From positions 620,001 through 684,000 of the forward strand of contig NZ_CP021109.1 in assembly GCF_002119725.1 (NCBI RefSeq): a stretch of 64,000 nt of DNA, read 5' to 3'. The DNA is from Bordetella genomosp. 9 (lineage in GTDB: Bacteria > Pseudomonadota > Gammaproteobacteria > Burkholderiales > Burkholderiaceae_B). Position numbers and translations under genes: made by a program. Position 1 is the first letter of the stretch. Each line of letters begins with the position of its first letter. Below the pieces are notes generated by a model. That model was not told the origin of the DNA. It was given only the letters and a program-made list of their open reading frames with translations, and did not search any database. Below are positions 1 to 8,893 of this stretch, in pieces.

Positions 1-535
1 GGTATTCGATCGCCAGGGGAACCTGTATTTCACGGACCAGGGGCAGAGCGGCTTGCACGATCCGACAGGGCGGCTATACCGCTTGCGCCCCAACGGGCAG
101 CTCGACCTGCTGCTGGCCAACATCCCCAGTCCCAATGGCGTCGCGCTGGCGCCGGACGAACGCGTGCTCTATCTGGCCGTGACGCGCGGCAACTGCGTGT
201 GGCGGGTTCCCCTGATGGCCGACGGCAGTGTGAGCAAGGTCAGCCAGTTCTTCACATCGTACGGACCCAGCGGTCCCGATGGGCTCGCTGTCGACTGCGA
301 GGGCAACCTGCTCGTTTGCAATCCGGGCCTGGGCTACGTATGGCTTTTGAACGCGCGCGCGGAGCCTGTCGCGGTCTTTCGGAGCACGCGCGGCATGTCG
401 ACGACGAACCTGGCCTTCGGCGGGCCGGACCGGCGCACCGTGTTCTGCACGGAGTCGGTGTCCGGCAGCATCCTGAAGGCGGTCGCGCCGCACCCGGGGT
501 TGCCGCTGGCGAGTCGGAGCGGAAAGCCCGCTTGA
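1..535 (+). CDS. SMP-30/gluconolactonase-like protein, C-terminal part
   Basis: The reading frame is open from base 2, so the gene starts before the window and only about 177 residues are visible. The visible part has the repeating beta-propeller pattern of the SMP-30/gluconolactonase/LRE family: short G-N-L-x-F-T-D, P-N-G-V-A-L and G-L-A-V-D-x-E-G-N-L blade motifs spaced 40-50 residues apart. Family members are metal-dependent lactonases of sugar or aromatic-derived lactones. A Bug-type receptor follows on the same strand 61 bp downstream, which suggests a shared catabolic or uptake operon. The substrate cannot be told from the fragment, and there is no visible sign of decay. Confidence 0.75.
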   Translation, partial: VFDRQGNLYFTDQGQSGLHDPTGRLYRLRPNGQLDLLLANIPSPNGVALAPDERVLYLAVTRGNCVWRVPLMADGSVSKVSQFFTSYGPSGPDGLAVDCEGNLLVCNPGLGYVWLLNARAEPVAVFRSTRGMSTTNLAFGGPDRRTVFCTESVSGSILKAVAPHPGLPLASRSGKPA

Positions 536-596
536 CCGCGGCAGATCGCGGCATGCGCATCCCGTAGCTTGTTTTCATCCATCACAGGAGACTGCA

Positions 597-1589
597 ATGT
601 CCAATTTCAAAGGCGCAAAGCCTTCGTTCATGCTGCGCGCGGCGCGTGCGATCGCAGCCGCGGCGGCACTGGCCATCGCGGCGGGCGCGCATGCGGGCTA
701 TCCGGAACGGCCCATTACGCTGGTCGTTCCGTACGCGCCGGGCGGCGCCGCCGATGCGCTGGCCCGCCTGCTTGCCCAGCACATGGGGACCCGGCTGAAC
801 GCCAGCATCGTCGTGGAGAACCGCCCCGGCGCCAGCGGCACCATCGGCGAAAGCTATGTGGCCAAGGCGGCGCCCGATGGATACACCATGCTTTACGACG
901 CCACGCCGTACTCCATCAACCCGCATCTGTTCGCAGAAATGCCCTACAAGCGCACCGCGCTGCAGCCGCTGTCGCTGGTGTCGCTGGCGCCCAATATCCT
1001 GATCGTCAAGGCGGACTCGCCGTACAAAGACGTGCAGGCGCTGATCGCACAAGCCAAAGCCCATCCCGGCAAAATCAACTTCGCCTCAGGCGGCAGCGGT
1101 ACGGTTCAGCGCCTGGCTTCCGAGCTGTTCCGCCAGAAGTTGAGCCTGGATATGGTCCATGTGCCTTACAAAAGTGGCGGGCCGGCCATTACCGACGTGA
1201 TGACCGGTCAGGTCGATTTCATGTTCAGTACCGTCGCGGCGTCATCGCCGCTGGTCGACGCCGGGCGTCTGCGCGCCCTGGCGATCTCCTCGCCGCAACG
1301 CGCGCCGCGCTTGCCCGACGTGCCCACGGTGGCGGAGACGGTGATCCCGGGCTACGAAGTGTACGAATGGAATGGCGTTTTCCTGCCCACGGGCGTGCCC
1401 GACGTGGTGGCGAAGAAGCTGCACGATGCGCTGGTGCAGGTGTTGCAGCAGGATGATGTGCGCAAGCGGTTCAACGACCTGGGCGCCGAGCCGGTGGGCT
1501 CCACTGCCGAAGCGTTCGCCGAATATTTGAAGAAGGAAGACGCCAAGTGGGCGGAGGTGGTCCAGCGCGGCAATATCCGCCTGGACTGA
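597..1589 (+). CDS. Bug family (TctC-like) periplasmic substrate-binding receptor
   Basis: A 330-residue protein with a basic N-terminus, an Ala-rich signal peptide and a mature start near residue 34 (A-G-Y-P-E-R-P-I). The YPERPI and VVPYAPGGAADALAR segments near the mature start, a V-E-N-R-P-G-A-S-G motif and Y-K-S-G-G-P near the middle are hallmarks of the tripartite tricarboxylate transporter receptor (Bug) family. These proteins bind organic or amino acids in the periplasm. An AGGAG ribosome site lies 9 bases before the ATG. No TctA/TctB membrane subunits lie beside it, as is common for the expanded Bug repertoire of Bordetella relatives. The upstream SMP-30-like gene is the likely operon partner. 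The ligand is unknown. Confidence 0.9.
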   Translation: MSNFKGAKPSFMLRAARAIAAAAALAIAAGAHAGYPERPITLVVPYAPGGAADALARLLAQHMGTRLNASIVVENRPGASGTIGESYVAKAAPDGYTMLYDATPYSINPHLFAEMPYKRTALQPLSLVSLAPNILIVKADSPYKDVQALIAQAKAHPGKINFASGGSGTVQRLASELFRQKLSLDMVHVPYKSGGPAITDVMTGQVDFMFSTVAASSPLVDAGRLRALAISSPQRAPRLPDVPTVAETVIPGYEVYEWNGVFLPTGVPDVVAKKLHDALVQVLQQDDVRKRFNDLGAEPVGSTAEAFAEYLKKEDAKWAEVVQRGNIRLD

Positions 1590-1718
1590 GGCGCCGCCTT
1601 CCTGTCAGATATCGGCCGTGCCGTTGGGCGCTAAGCCGCGCTGATGGTGGGCGCGGCGGCGCCCGATGAAGGTCCCGGCTGCACCGCCCGCAGGCTTTAT
1701 GGCCTCATGCTTTATGGC

Positions 1719-2729
1719 CTATTCGACGCTGACCTTGGCCTGGTTGACGACATCCGCCCAGATCTTGTGTTCCTGCACGATCGCCTGGCCGAATTCGGCC
1801 GCGGGCGTGTACGAAAGCTCGGCCCCTTGCGCCGACACGGCGGCCTTCAGGTCCGGCATTGCCAACACCTTCTGCAGCGCCTGCGCGATCGTGTCGATGT
1901 TGGCCTGCGGTGTGCCCTTGGGCGCGACGAAGCCGAACAGGTTGTCCGCCTGCACGCCTTCGATGCCGGCTTCCTTCAAGGTGGGCACGTCGGGCAGCAG
2001 GCTGGAGCGGGTGCCGGATGCAACGGCCAGCACGCGCAGCTTGCCGGCCTGGATCAGCGGCATCGAGCCCGGGATACTGTCGAACATGAACGTGGACGAG
2101 CCGCTGACCAGTTCGGGCAAGGCCTGCGAGCTGCCCTTGTAGGGAATGTGGGTGACTTTGACGCCGGTCTTCAGCGCCAGCAGTTCCGATTCCAGATGGG
2201 ACAGCGTGCCCGTGCCCTGGGATGCGAAGTTGTACTGGCCGGGCTGGGCCTTCAAATACGCGATCAGCTCGCCGACGTTCTGTATGGGCAGCGAAGCCGG
2301 CACTTCCAGGATGTGCGGCGAAATGCCCACGCCGGCGATCGGCACGAAGTTGTCGATCAGGCTGGCGGGCTGCTTTTTATAGATGGACGCGGCGATGGCC
2401 TGATTGGTGACGGCGGCCAGGTAAAGGGTATAGCCGTCGGCGGGCGCCTTGGCCGCGGCGGCGAGGCCGATGGCGCCGCCGGCGCCCGGCCGGTTCTCCA
2501 CGATGACCGACTGCTTGAGTTCGATGGCCAGCTTCTGGCTGATTGCGCGCGCCAGGATATCCGTGGCGCCGGCAGGCGGGAAGGAGATGATCACCTGGAT
2601 CGGGCGCTCGGGATAGGCGGCGAGCGCCGGCGCGGACGGCGCGGCAGCCAAGCCCAGCGCCAGGGCGGTTGCGCCCAGCGCGGCGCCGAGCCGGCGGAAG
2701 GAGGAGACGGGAAAATAACGAGCAGACAT
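1719..2729 (-). CDS. Bug family (TctC-like) periplasmic substrate-binding receptor
   Basis: A 336-residue receptor of the same family as its convergent neighbour: signal peptide, then AAYPERPIQVIISFPPAGATD, V-E-N-R-P-G-A-G-G and Y-K-G-S-S. The start chosen is the ATG at 2729, which has an AAGGA site 6 bases upstream and is followed by a good signal peptide; the frame stays open further upstream but without a usable site. The gene stands alone on the minus strand, converging on the other Bug gene, with no TctA/TctB genes. A short palindrome with flanking direct repeats lies just upstream and may be its operator. The ligand is unknown. Confidence 0.9.
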   Translation of the reverse strand: MSARYFPVSSFRRLGAALGATALALGLAAAPSAPALAAYPERPIQVIISFPPAGATDILARAISQKLAIELKQSVIVENRPGAGGAIGLAAAAKAPADGYTLYLAAVTNQAIAASIYKKQPASLIDNFVPIAGVGISPHILEVPASLPIQNVGELIAYLKAQPGQYNFASQGTGTLSHLESELLALKTGVKVTHIPYKGSSQALPELVSGSSTFMFDSIPGSMPLIQAGKLRVLAVASGTRSSLLPDVPTLKEAGIEGVQADNLFGFVAPKGTPQANIDTIAQALQKVLAMPDLKAAVSAQGAELSYTPAAEFGQAIVQEHKIWADVVNQAKVSVE

Positions 2730-2796
2730 GCGGGATCCTTGTTTTGCTGGGAAAGCGGCGACGCGCTGGCGGTGGCCGCCCGACCGGAACCGTGGG

Positions 2797-2823
2797 GTAT
2801 GCAATATGTATGCCAACTGGCAT
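2797..2823. promoter_or_regulatory. Operator-like repeats upstream of the Bug gene
   Basis: Two direct GTATGC copies (2797-2802 and 2808-2813) are followed by a perfect inverted repeat ATGCC-N4-GGCAT (2810-2823). They lie about 70-95 bp before the start at 2729, where a repressor or activator site would be expected. The regulator is not encoded next to the site, so this is a candidate only. Confidence 0.3.
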
Positions 2824-2981
2824 GACGGCCTGCCTCCCCTATACGTTAAGTAGCGCGGCGCCGGCCGGGCCCGTCGTGCACCGCCGCGGGGCAGGATGGG
2901 CGCAAGCTGGTGCGACGAGTTGCCCCCCGCCGACAGGCTTTCACCATAACCGGCAACGGCAGGCCGGCCTGTGTGAGGCGG

Positions 2982-3770
2982 TCATGGACCTGTCCGTGCA
3001 GAGTCCGCATCGCGCGTGCGGGGCCGATCGAACAGCCCCCGCAACAGATCGATCGGAACCGGGAACACGATCGTGGACGCGCGATCGTTGGCGATGTCGT
3101 ACAGCGTGGACAGGTATCGCAGCTGCATGGCTTCGGGAAGCGCCGCTAGCGTACGGGCCGCTTCGACCAGGCGCTCCGCTGCCTGATGTTCGCCTTCCGC
3201 GTTGATGATGCGCGCGCGCCGGTTGCGCTCCGCCTCGGCCTGGCGCGCGATGGCCCGCACCATGCTTTCGTTCAGGTCAACGTGCTTGATTTCGACGTTG
3301 GCGATCTTGATGCCCCAGTTGTCGGTCTGGCGATCCAGGATCTGTTGCAGGTCGGCATTCAGCTTGTCCCGTTCGGACAGCATTTCGTCCAGGTCGTGCT
3401 TGCCCAGCACCGAGCGCAGCGTCGTCTGCGCCAGCTGGCTGGTGGCCTGCATATAGTGCTCGACCTGGATGATCGCCTTGTTCGGATCGATGACCCGGAA
3501 GTACACGACGGCATTGACTTTCACCGATACGTTGTCGTGGGAAATGATGTCCTGGCTCGGCACGTCCAGTACCACGGTGCGCAGATCCACCCGGACCATC
3601 TGCTGGATGAAGGGCACCAGGATAATCAGGCCCGGACCTTTTACGCCGGTGTACCGGCCCAGGGTGAAGACCACGCCGCGCTCGTATTCGCGCAGCACCC
3701 GCACGGACGTGAGCACGAGCAGCACAACCAGGATGGCAATGGCGATATAGGGGATAAGGGTCAGGATCAC
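2982..3770 (-). CDS. Slipin/stomatin-like SPFH (band 7) membrane protein
   Basis: A 262-residue protein with one N-terminal membrane segment (residues about 4-22) followed by a band 7/SPFH domain ([18 protein letters not shown], then a region rich in charged helix). Slipins form large membrane-associated oligomers. They are typically encoded with NfeD proteases that cleave their C-terminal tails, and have a role in membrane quality control. The GTG start overlaps the TGA of the upstream NfeD gene by 4 bases, which indicates translational coupling. The length is normal for the family. Confidence 0.93.
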   Translation of the reverse strand: MILTLIPYIAIAILVVLLVLTSVRVLREYERGVVFTLGRYTGVKGPGLIILVPFIQQMVRVDLRTVVLDVPSQDIISHDNVSVKVNAVVYFRVIDPNKAIIQVEHYMQATSQLAQTTLRSVLGKHDLDEMLSERDKLNADLQQILDRQTDNWGIKIANVEIKHVDLNESMVRAIARQAEAERNRRARIINAEGEHQAAERLVEAARTLAALPEAMQLRYLSTLYDIANDRASTIVFPVPIDLLRGLFDRPRTRDADSARTGP

Positions 3771-5269
3771 GGTGCGTCCTCCCGTTGCGCGGCGTCGGTG
3801 GCATCGACGGACAGGGTCAGGCCATCGCGCGCGATGACGACCACGTGGTCGCCTGGATGGAACGGCCGCCGCGCGCGGGCGTCCCAGGTTTCGTCGCCCA
3901 GCCGCACGCGCCCTTGCGCGCCGGACCAGAACAGCACTTCCGCGCGATGCCCGACCAAGGTGCTGTCGCCCGCGGGGCTGGACCGGCGATGCGCGCGCAC
4001 GGCGACGGTGACCACGATGGCCAGCAGCAGGGCGACGACGGCGGTGGCGGTTGCCACGACCGGCACGGAAAGCGAAAAGGCGGCCTGGGCGCTATCGAAC
4101 ATGAACAGCGACCCCAGCGCGAAGATGGCCACGCCCACGACGCCGAGAAAGCCGGAGGCGCCCGTGAAGCCTTCCGCGGCCATCAAGCCGATACCGAGCA
4201 ACACCAGCCCCACGCCGGCGTAGTTCACCGGCAGCAGGTTCAGCGCAAAGAGCCCGGTCACCAGCGATACCGCGCCCAGGACGCCCGGCAGCACCACGCC
4301 GGGCGTCATCAGTTCGAAGATGATGCCGTACACGCCGAGCAGCATCAGGATATAGGCGATGTCCGGGTTGGTGATGACGCCCAGGAAGCGCGTGCGCCAA
4401 TCGGGCTCCAGGGTCGTCACGGCGGCATCGCGGGTAGCCAGCGTGACCTGTCTGCCCTGTACGTTGACGACGCGTCCATCGGCCTGGGCCAGCACGTCGC
4501 GCAGGTCCGGCGCAACGATCTCCACCACCTTGTCTCGCAGCGCTTCCTGCGCCGGAATGCTCACGCCATCGCGCACCGCTTTCTCGGCCCATTCGGCATT
4601 GCGGCCATGCAGGTCGGCCAGGCTGCGGATGAAGGCCGCAGCGTCGTTGATCGCCTTGCGCATGGAAGCGTCTTCGGAAGCCGGGTGGCCCGGCGCTTCA
4701 TCCGCAGGCGGCTCGGCAGGCTTGCCGCTGTCCGGGCGGGCAGGCTCGCGCCGTTCTCCCGGTTGTTTCGGCGCGGGCGACCTGTCCCTTCCCGAGCCGG
4801 GAGGCGCTCCCATGCTGACCACGGTGGCCGCGCCAATGTTCGTCCCCGGCGCCATCGCGGCCAATTGGCAGGCGTAGACGATATAGGTGCCGGCGCTGGC
4901 GGCCCGGGCGCCGCCCGGCGCCACATAGGCGATGACGGGAACGGGCGAGGCCAGAATGGCCTGGATGATGTCGCGCGTGGATGAAACCAGGCCGCCGGGC
5001 GTGTCGATACGGATGACGACGGCGTCGGCATTGCGCGCCGCCGCGGCTTCCAGCCCATGCCCCAGATACTCCGTGGTGGCGGGGCCGATGGCGTCTTTTA
5101 CGTCAAGGACGAGGACCGTGTGGGCGGCCGCCGAGCCAGTGGCTTGCGCCCAGGCCGCGGGAGCGAGGGCAAAGTTCGCCACGGCTGCCGCCAGCAGACA
5201 GAGCGACGGCAGGATGTGCAAAAGACTCCCCCACGCGGGGCCGAGCCGGGAATCGTGCTGTGCCGACAT
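3767..5269 (-). CDS. NfeD family membrane-bound serine protease (long form)
   Basis: A 500-residue protein: signal peptide (residues 1-42), ClpP/crotonase-like protease domain (about 45-290), four to five membrane segments (about 310-430) and a C-terminal NfeD beta-barrel. The R-I-D-T-P-G-G motif and the ARAASAGTY segment holding the nucleophile serine match the NfeD/1510-N protease family. A Pro/Ala/Glu-rich insert (around residues 170-220) interrupts the protease domain. The start at 5269 is preferred because AAGGAG lies directly upstream and a signal peptide follows. It is coupled to the slipin gene by a 4-base overlap, the standard arrangement of a protease with its membrane substrate or partner. 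Confidence 0.92.
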   Translation of the reverse strand: MSAQHDSRLGPAWGSLLHILPSLCLLAAAVANFALAPAAWAQATGSAAAHTVLVLDVKDAIGPATTEYLGHGLEAAAARNADAVVIRIDTPGGLVSSTRDIIQAILASPVPVIAYVAPGGARAASAGTYIVYACQLAAMAPGTNIGAATVVSMGAPPGSGRDRSPAPKQPGERREPARPDSGKPAEPPADEAPGHPASEDASMRKAINDAAAFIRSLADLHGRNAEWAEKAVRDGVSIPAQEALRDKVVEIVAPDLRDVLAQADGRVVNVQGRQVTLATRDAAVTTLEPDWRTRFLGVITNPDIAYILMLLGVYGIIFELMTPGVVLPGVLGAVSLVTGLFALNLLPVNYAGVGLVLLGIGLMAAEGFTGASGFLGVVGVAIFALGSLFMFDSAQAAFSLSVPVVATATAVVALLLAIVVTVAVRAHRRSSPAGDSTLVGHRAEVLFWSGAQGRVRLGDETWDARARRPFHPGDHVVVIARDGLTLSVDATDAAQREDAP

Positions 5270-5457
5270 CGCGCCTCCTTGCCGGAGGTATGGCCTGGCG
5301 GATCGCGCCATGGCGACTGTACGGCCACGTTACTCTGATTTCCCAGGGCCGGCCAGCAGGCGCATGGGCTGCGCACCATGCGGCGCGAGCCCCCGCCGCG
5401 ATGACGATATGGGCGTTCCATGTGACTGGTACGTCCGGTCATTCCATGGGAAAATGA

Positions 5458-5479
5458 CCACCCTATCTGACCAGGGTGG
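5458..5479. promoter_or_regulatory. Inverted repeat at the toxin-antitoxin promoter
   Basis: A perfect 7-bp inverted repeat, CCACCCT-N8-AGGGTGG, ends 5 bases before the antitoxin ATG at 5485. Its right arm can also serve as the ribosome site. Toxin-antitoxin operons of this type usually repress themselves at such a site. It also argues that the upstream GTG at 5476, which falls inside the repeat, is not the start. Confidence 0.45.
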
Positions 5480-5484
5480 CCGCC

Positions 5485-5724
5485 ATGGATTGCCCGCACC
5501 ACATCTCCAAGACTGAATTCAAAGCGCGTGCGTTGGAGCTGTTTCGGCAGATCGAAGCGACCGGCGAAACGATCATCGTCACCGACCACGGCAAGCCGTC
5601 TGTCGAAATCCGTCCTTATCGGGCCGAAGAGGCGCACCCGTTGACGCGGCTGCGCGGATCCGTCGTGCATTTCGCCGAGCCTTTTGCGCCTATCGGCGAC
5701 GACACCTGGGAAGCTGCCCAATGA
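5485..5724 (+). CDS. Phd/YefM-type antitoxin
   Basis: A 79-residue protein that fits the Phd/YefM antitoxin fold: a short N-terminal strand-helix DNA-binding region (S-K-T-E-F-K-A-R-A-L-E-L-F), then I-I-V-T-D-H-G-K-P-S-V-E-I, the typical end of the DNA-binding half, and an acidic C-terminal tail that would wrap the toxin. It overlaps the toxin gene by 4 bases (ATGA). The ATG at 5485 is preferred over a GTG at 5476 because of the AGGG site and the operator-like repeat. Confidence 0.85.
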   Translation: MDCPHHISKTEFKARALELFRQIEATGETIIVTDHGKPSVEIRPYRAEEAHPLTRLRGSVVHFAEPFAPIGDDTWEAAQ

Positions 5725-6116
5725 TCGTGCTGGACACCCATGCCCTGGTGTGGTGGGCATCAGGCGATGCGCAACTGAGCGACCCCGCTCGCGAAGCGAT
5801 CGAGGCCCAGCAGGAAAGCGGAACTATCCTGGTGTCGGCGATCAGCGCATGGGAAATCGCCATGTTGGTGAAAGCCGGACGGCTGGCCCTGACCATGGAT
5901 GTGCAAGCGTGGCTGGAAACGCTTTCTGAAGTTCCGGGGGTACGCTTCGCGCCCGTGGGCGTGAGGGAGTCGGTGTTGTCGGTCAATCTTCCTGGCGAGT
6001 TCCATAAGGACCCGGCCGACCGGCTGATCGTGGCAACGGCGAGGCAACATGGCGCACCGCTGGTGACCGCGGATCTGAAGATCCGTAACTATCCGCATGT
6101 GCAAACAGTGTGGTGA
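5721..6116 (+). CDS. PIN-domain (VapC-like) toxin ribonuclease
   Basis: A 131-residue PIN-domain protein. The conserved acidic residues are present: Asp5 in VLDTHALVWW, Glu45 in SAWEIAML, Asp100 in DPADRLIVATA and Asp118 in LVTADLKI. VapC toxins are metal-dependent ribonucleases that cut specific tRNA or rRNA loops and are held inactive by the partner antitoxin. Pairing with a Phd-type rather than a VapB-type antitoxin is common for this PIN subgroup. The active site looks complete, so the pair is probably functional. Confidence 0.9.
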   Translation: MIVLDTHALVWWASGDAQLSDPAREAIEAQQESGTILVSAISAWEIAMLVKAGRLALTMDVQAWLETLSEVPGVRFAPVGVRESVLSVNLPGEFHKDPADRLIVATARQHGAPLVTADLKIRNYPHVQTVW

Positions 6117-6188
6117 CTACACTGATGCCTGAGCGCGCCGCGTTCGATTGCGTCCCTATCCGTCCCTGAACAGCACGGGGTTTCAGCC

Positions 6189-6593
6189 TTGATTACCAAC
6201 GTCAGCATTCTCGTCCGCGATCGTTCGGGCCGCACGCTTCTGCAGATGCGCGACAGCAACGCCAGGATCGGCCCGCTGGCATGGAGCTTCTGGGGCGGGG
6301 CCGTGGAGCGTGGCGACGCCGACCATACGCACACGGCGTCGCGGGAACTGGAGGAGGAGTTGGGCGTCGCCGCGCATCCCGCCGAGTTCATCGAGATAGG
6401 ACGGCGCGTTGGCAGCGATGGGCAGGAGGCGCCCTTGATGTTGCTGACCCGCCCGGTCGAATGGGGTGAATTCCGGGTGATGGAAGGGGCGGGCGCTGGG
6501 TATTTCCGTGCCGGCGAGATACGGCAATTGCCGGTGACCCGCTCCGTGGCCTGGTATCTCGCCAATAAACCCGGCGTGTTCGATCTTGGCTGA
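6189..6593 (+). CDS. NUDIX hydrolase
   Basis: A 134-residue protein with a NUDIX signature near residues 38-60: WGGAVERGD followed by RELEEELGV. NUDIX enzymes cleave nucleoside diphosphates linked to another group. The box is slightly degenerate: the spacing between the leading Gly and the R-E-L-x-E-E core is one residue longer than the strict consensus, and the middle Glu is replaced. The start is probably the TTG at 6189, because the first beta strand (ITNVSILVRD) is needed for the fold; the next ATG would remove it. It stands between the toxin and the TPR gene. The substrate is unknown. Confidence 0.8.
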   Translation: MITNVSILVRDRSGRTLLQMRDSNARIGPLAWSFWGGAVERGDADHTHTASRELEEELGVAAHPAEFIEIGRRVGSDGQEAPLMLLTRPVEWGEFRVMEGAGAGYFRAGEIRQLPVTRSVAWYLANKPGVFDLG

Positions 6594-6641
6594 GCGGCCG
6601 GCCAGGGCCGGCGCCGCGCCGTTGGGTTAGCATCAGCGCCC

Positions 6642-8690
6642 ATGCGCCAGCCCACGACGCCCGATTCCAATGCAGGCACGCCATCCGCCATGCCCGAGGC
6701 GCTGCGGCGGGCCTATGCGCACTGGGATGCCGGACAGGCCCGGCAGGCCGAGATCCTGTGCAGGCAAATCCTGGCCGCCTCGCCGGGGCAGGCCGATGCT
6801 TCGCACCTTCTGGGCTTGATCGCGCACGCCTACGGCCGGCGCGAGCTTGCGCTGGAGCTGGTGCGGCAGGCCTGCCGCGCGCAGGACGTTCCTGGCTTGT
6901 ACTTCAGCAACCTGGCGGAGATGTGCCGCTTGCAAGGCATGCTGGCCGAGGCCGAGGCGGCGGCGCGCCGGGCCGTCGACATCGCGCCGGACCTGGCGGG
7001 CGCATGGAACAACCTGGGCATCATCCAGCAGGAAAGCGGCCTTTACGCGGAAAGCGCCGCCAGCCTCGAACGCGTGGCCGCGATCCAGCCCGACAGCCCG
7101 GAGGCGCACAACAATCTCGGCAATACGTACGCGCGCGTCGGGCGTCTGCAGGATGCCCGGCGCGCGTACGGCAAGGCGCTGGCCTTGCGCGAGGATTACG
7201 CCGAAGCGCATAGCAATCTGGCCTTCGTGCTGGGCGAGCTGGGCTTGTACGACGAAGCGGCCAGCGCGGCGCAACGCGCCATCGAATGCAATCCGCGTCT
7301 GGCCGATGCCTATATCAACCTGGCCGGCATCGAGAACGCGCGTTCCGGCCCGGCGCGTGCGCTGCCATGGATAGAGGCGCTTCTGGCCTTCGCGCCCACG
7401 CATGCGGCCGCATTGGCGGCGCGCGCCCGATTGCAGGCGCAGCGCGGCGCGGCGCCTGCAACGCAAAACGAGGCCGGCGGCCCGAAGCCGGCAGGTCCGG
7501 GGGCGCGTCCGGCGGCGGGTGAGGATGCGGGTGCGGATGCGGGCGACGCCGCCCAACTCGCCCGGCAAGCCATGGCACTGCTGAACCAAAGACAGTACGC
7601 GCAGGCCGAAAGCCTGCTGCGCGCCGGTATCGACCCGCGCGGCTCGGCGTCCGCGCTGTGGCGGCTATTGGGGCTTGCCCTCAAGTTCCAGGATCGCGTC
7701 GAGGAAGCCTTGCAAATCCAGGAGATGCTGGTGCGGGCGATGCCGGGCGATATGTCCGCGCGTTTCGACCTTGCCGAGACGCTGCTGCTGCAGGGCGACT
7801 TCGCACGCGGGTGGCGGGAGTATCGCTGGCGCTACAGCCTTTCCCACACCGTCGAGATGGAGCGCAAGGTGCAGCGGCCCCGCTGGGATGGAAGCCATAT
7901 CCCCGGCCGGACCCTGCTCATCCATGACGAGCAGGGCTATGGCGATACGCTGCAATTCATCTGGCTGGTTGAAGCGGCGAAGGCGCGCAGCGGGGCCCAT
8001 GTCGTGCTGCAGGTGCATGGCGACCTGCTGCCGCTTGCGCGGCGCGTGACGGGCGCGGACGCGGTGATCGCGCGCGGTCGGATCCCGCCGTCCTTCGACG
8101 TGCACTGCGAATTGATGTCGCTGCCGATGGCGCTGGGATTGCGGCTGGACGACCTGCCGGTCCGGGCCGGCTATCTATCGGCGGATGCCGGGCGCATGGA
8201 CAAGTGGCGGCAGCGGCTTGCCGCCTTGCCGCGGCCGTGGGTGGCGCTGGTGTGGGCGGGCCGGCCCACGCATACCAATGACGCCAACCGTTCCATGTCG
8301 CTTGCCGACCTCGCCCCGCTGGCCAGGCCGGGGGTTTCGTATCTTGCCTTGCAGAAAGGCCCCGCTGCCGCCCAGGCGGCCTCGCCCCCCGCGGGCATGC
8401 GCATCGTGCCGCTGGATGCGGAAATCCAGGATTTCGAGGATACGGCGGCCATCCTGGCCTTGGCCGATCTGCTGATTTCCGTCGACTCCGCCCCGGTGCA
8501 TCTGGCTGGCGGCCTTGGCCGCCCCGCATGGGTCATGCTGCCTTTCGCGCCCGATTGGCGCTGGCTGCGCCAGCGTACCGACACGCCGTGGTATCCCTCG
8601 TTGCGGCTGTTCCGGCAACCCGCCCCAGGCGACTGGAACGCGGTGGTCAAGGACATCGCGCAAGCCCTCGCCCGGGAAATAGCGCCCTAA
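6642..8690 (+). CDS. TPR protein with C-terminal GT9-like glycosyltransferase domain
   Basis: A 682-residue protein without a signal peptide. Residues about 20-260 form consecutive tetratricopeptide repeats (repeated W-N-N-L-G, A-H-N-N-L-G-N, A-H-S-N-L-A-F helices). An Ala/Gly-rich linker and another TPR block (about 305-395) follow. Residues about 400-680 resemble the ADP-heptose:LPS heptosyltransferase (GT9) fold found in many TPR proteins, with VWAGRPTHTNDANRSM and S-V-D-S-A-P-V-H-L-A-G-G-L-G-R-P motifs. Such proteins may transfer sugars to proteins or glycans, but activity has rarely been shown. The next gene on the same strand encodes an autotransporter, which makes a role in glycosylating a surface protein conceivable but unproven. 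Confidence 0.82.
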   Translation: MRQPTTPDSNAGTPSAMPEALRRAYAHWDAGQARQAEILCRQILAASPGQADASHLLGLIAHAYGRRELALELVRQACRAQDVPGLYFSNLAEMCRLQGMLAEAEAAARRAVDIAPDLAGAWNNLGIIQQESGLYAESAASLERVAAIQPDSPEAHNNLGNTYARVGRLQDARRAYGKALALREDYAEAHSNLAFVLGELGLYDEAASAAQRAIECNPRLADAYINLAGIENARSGPARALPWIEALLAFAPTHAAALAARARLQAQRGAAPATQNEAGGPKPAGPGARPAAGEDAGADAGDAAQLARQAMALLNQRQYAQAESLLRAGIDPRGSASALWRLLGLALKFQDRVEEALQIQEMLVRAMPGDMSARFDLAETLLLQGDFARGWREYRWRYSLSHTVEMERKVQRPRWDGSHIPGRTLLIHDEQGYGDTLQFIWLVEAAKARSGAHVVLQVHGDLLPLARRVTGADAVIARGRIPPSFDVHCELMSLPMALGLRLDDLPVRAGYLSADAGRMDKWRQRLAALPRPWVALVWAGRPTHTNDANRSMSLADLAPLARPGVSYLALQKGPAAAQAASPPAGMRIVPLDAEIQDFEDTAAILALADLLISVDSAPVHLAGGLGRPAWVMLPFAPDWRWLRQRTDTPWYPSLRLFRQPAPGDWNAVVKDIAQALAREIAP

Positions 8691-8833
8691 TGCGGCATTG
8701 ATGGCCCGATTGGATTCCGGCTGTCCACGTTAACGTCCCGCCGTGATCATGCAAGAAGTACGTGCGATGTAGCCGGCCCGCCCGTCACCGCGACTGCAAC
8801 TTGTCTTCCTCACATCCCAGAACTGGCCGCGGA

Positions 8834-8852
8834 GCAGCCCCCCCGGGGCTGC
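8834..8852 (+). other. Strong hairpin in the autotransporter leader
   Basis: A perfect 8-bp G+C-rich stem, GCAGCCCC-CCC-GGGGCTGC, lies 42 bases before the GTG start of the autotransporter. There is no T-run after it, so it is not a classic terminator for the upstream gene. It could affect mRNA stability or translation of the large downstream gene. Confidence 0.35.
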
Positions 8853-8893
8853 GCCAGCATTGTCGCCACACCACGAAGGCAGGAGCAATTGCA

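Noticed and set aside
5476..5484. GTG start for the Phd-type antitoxin
   Set aside because: It lies inside the inverted repeat; the ATG at 5485 has a better-placed ribosome site.
8762..8893. An earlier autotransporter start
   Set aside because: The extra residues have no signal-peptide character, while the GTG at 8894 has a strong AGGAG site and a correct leader.
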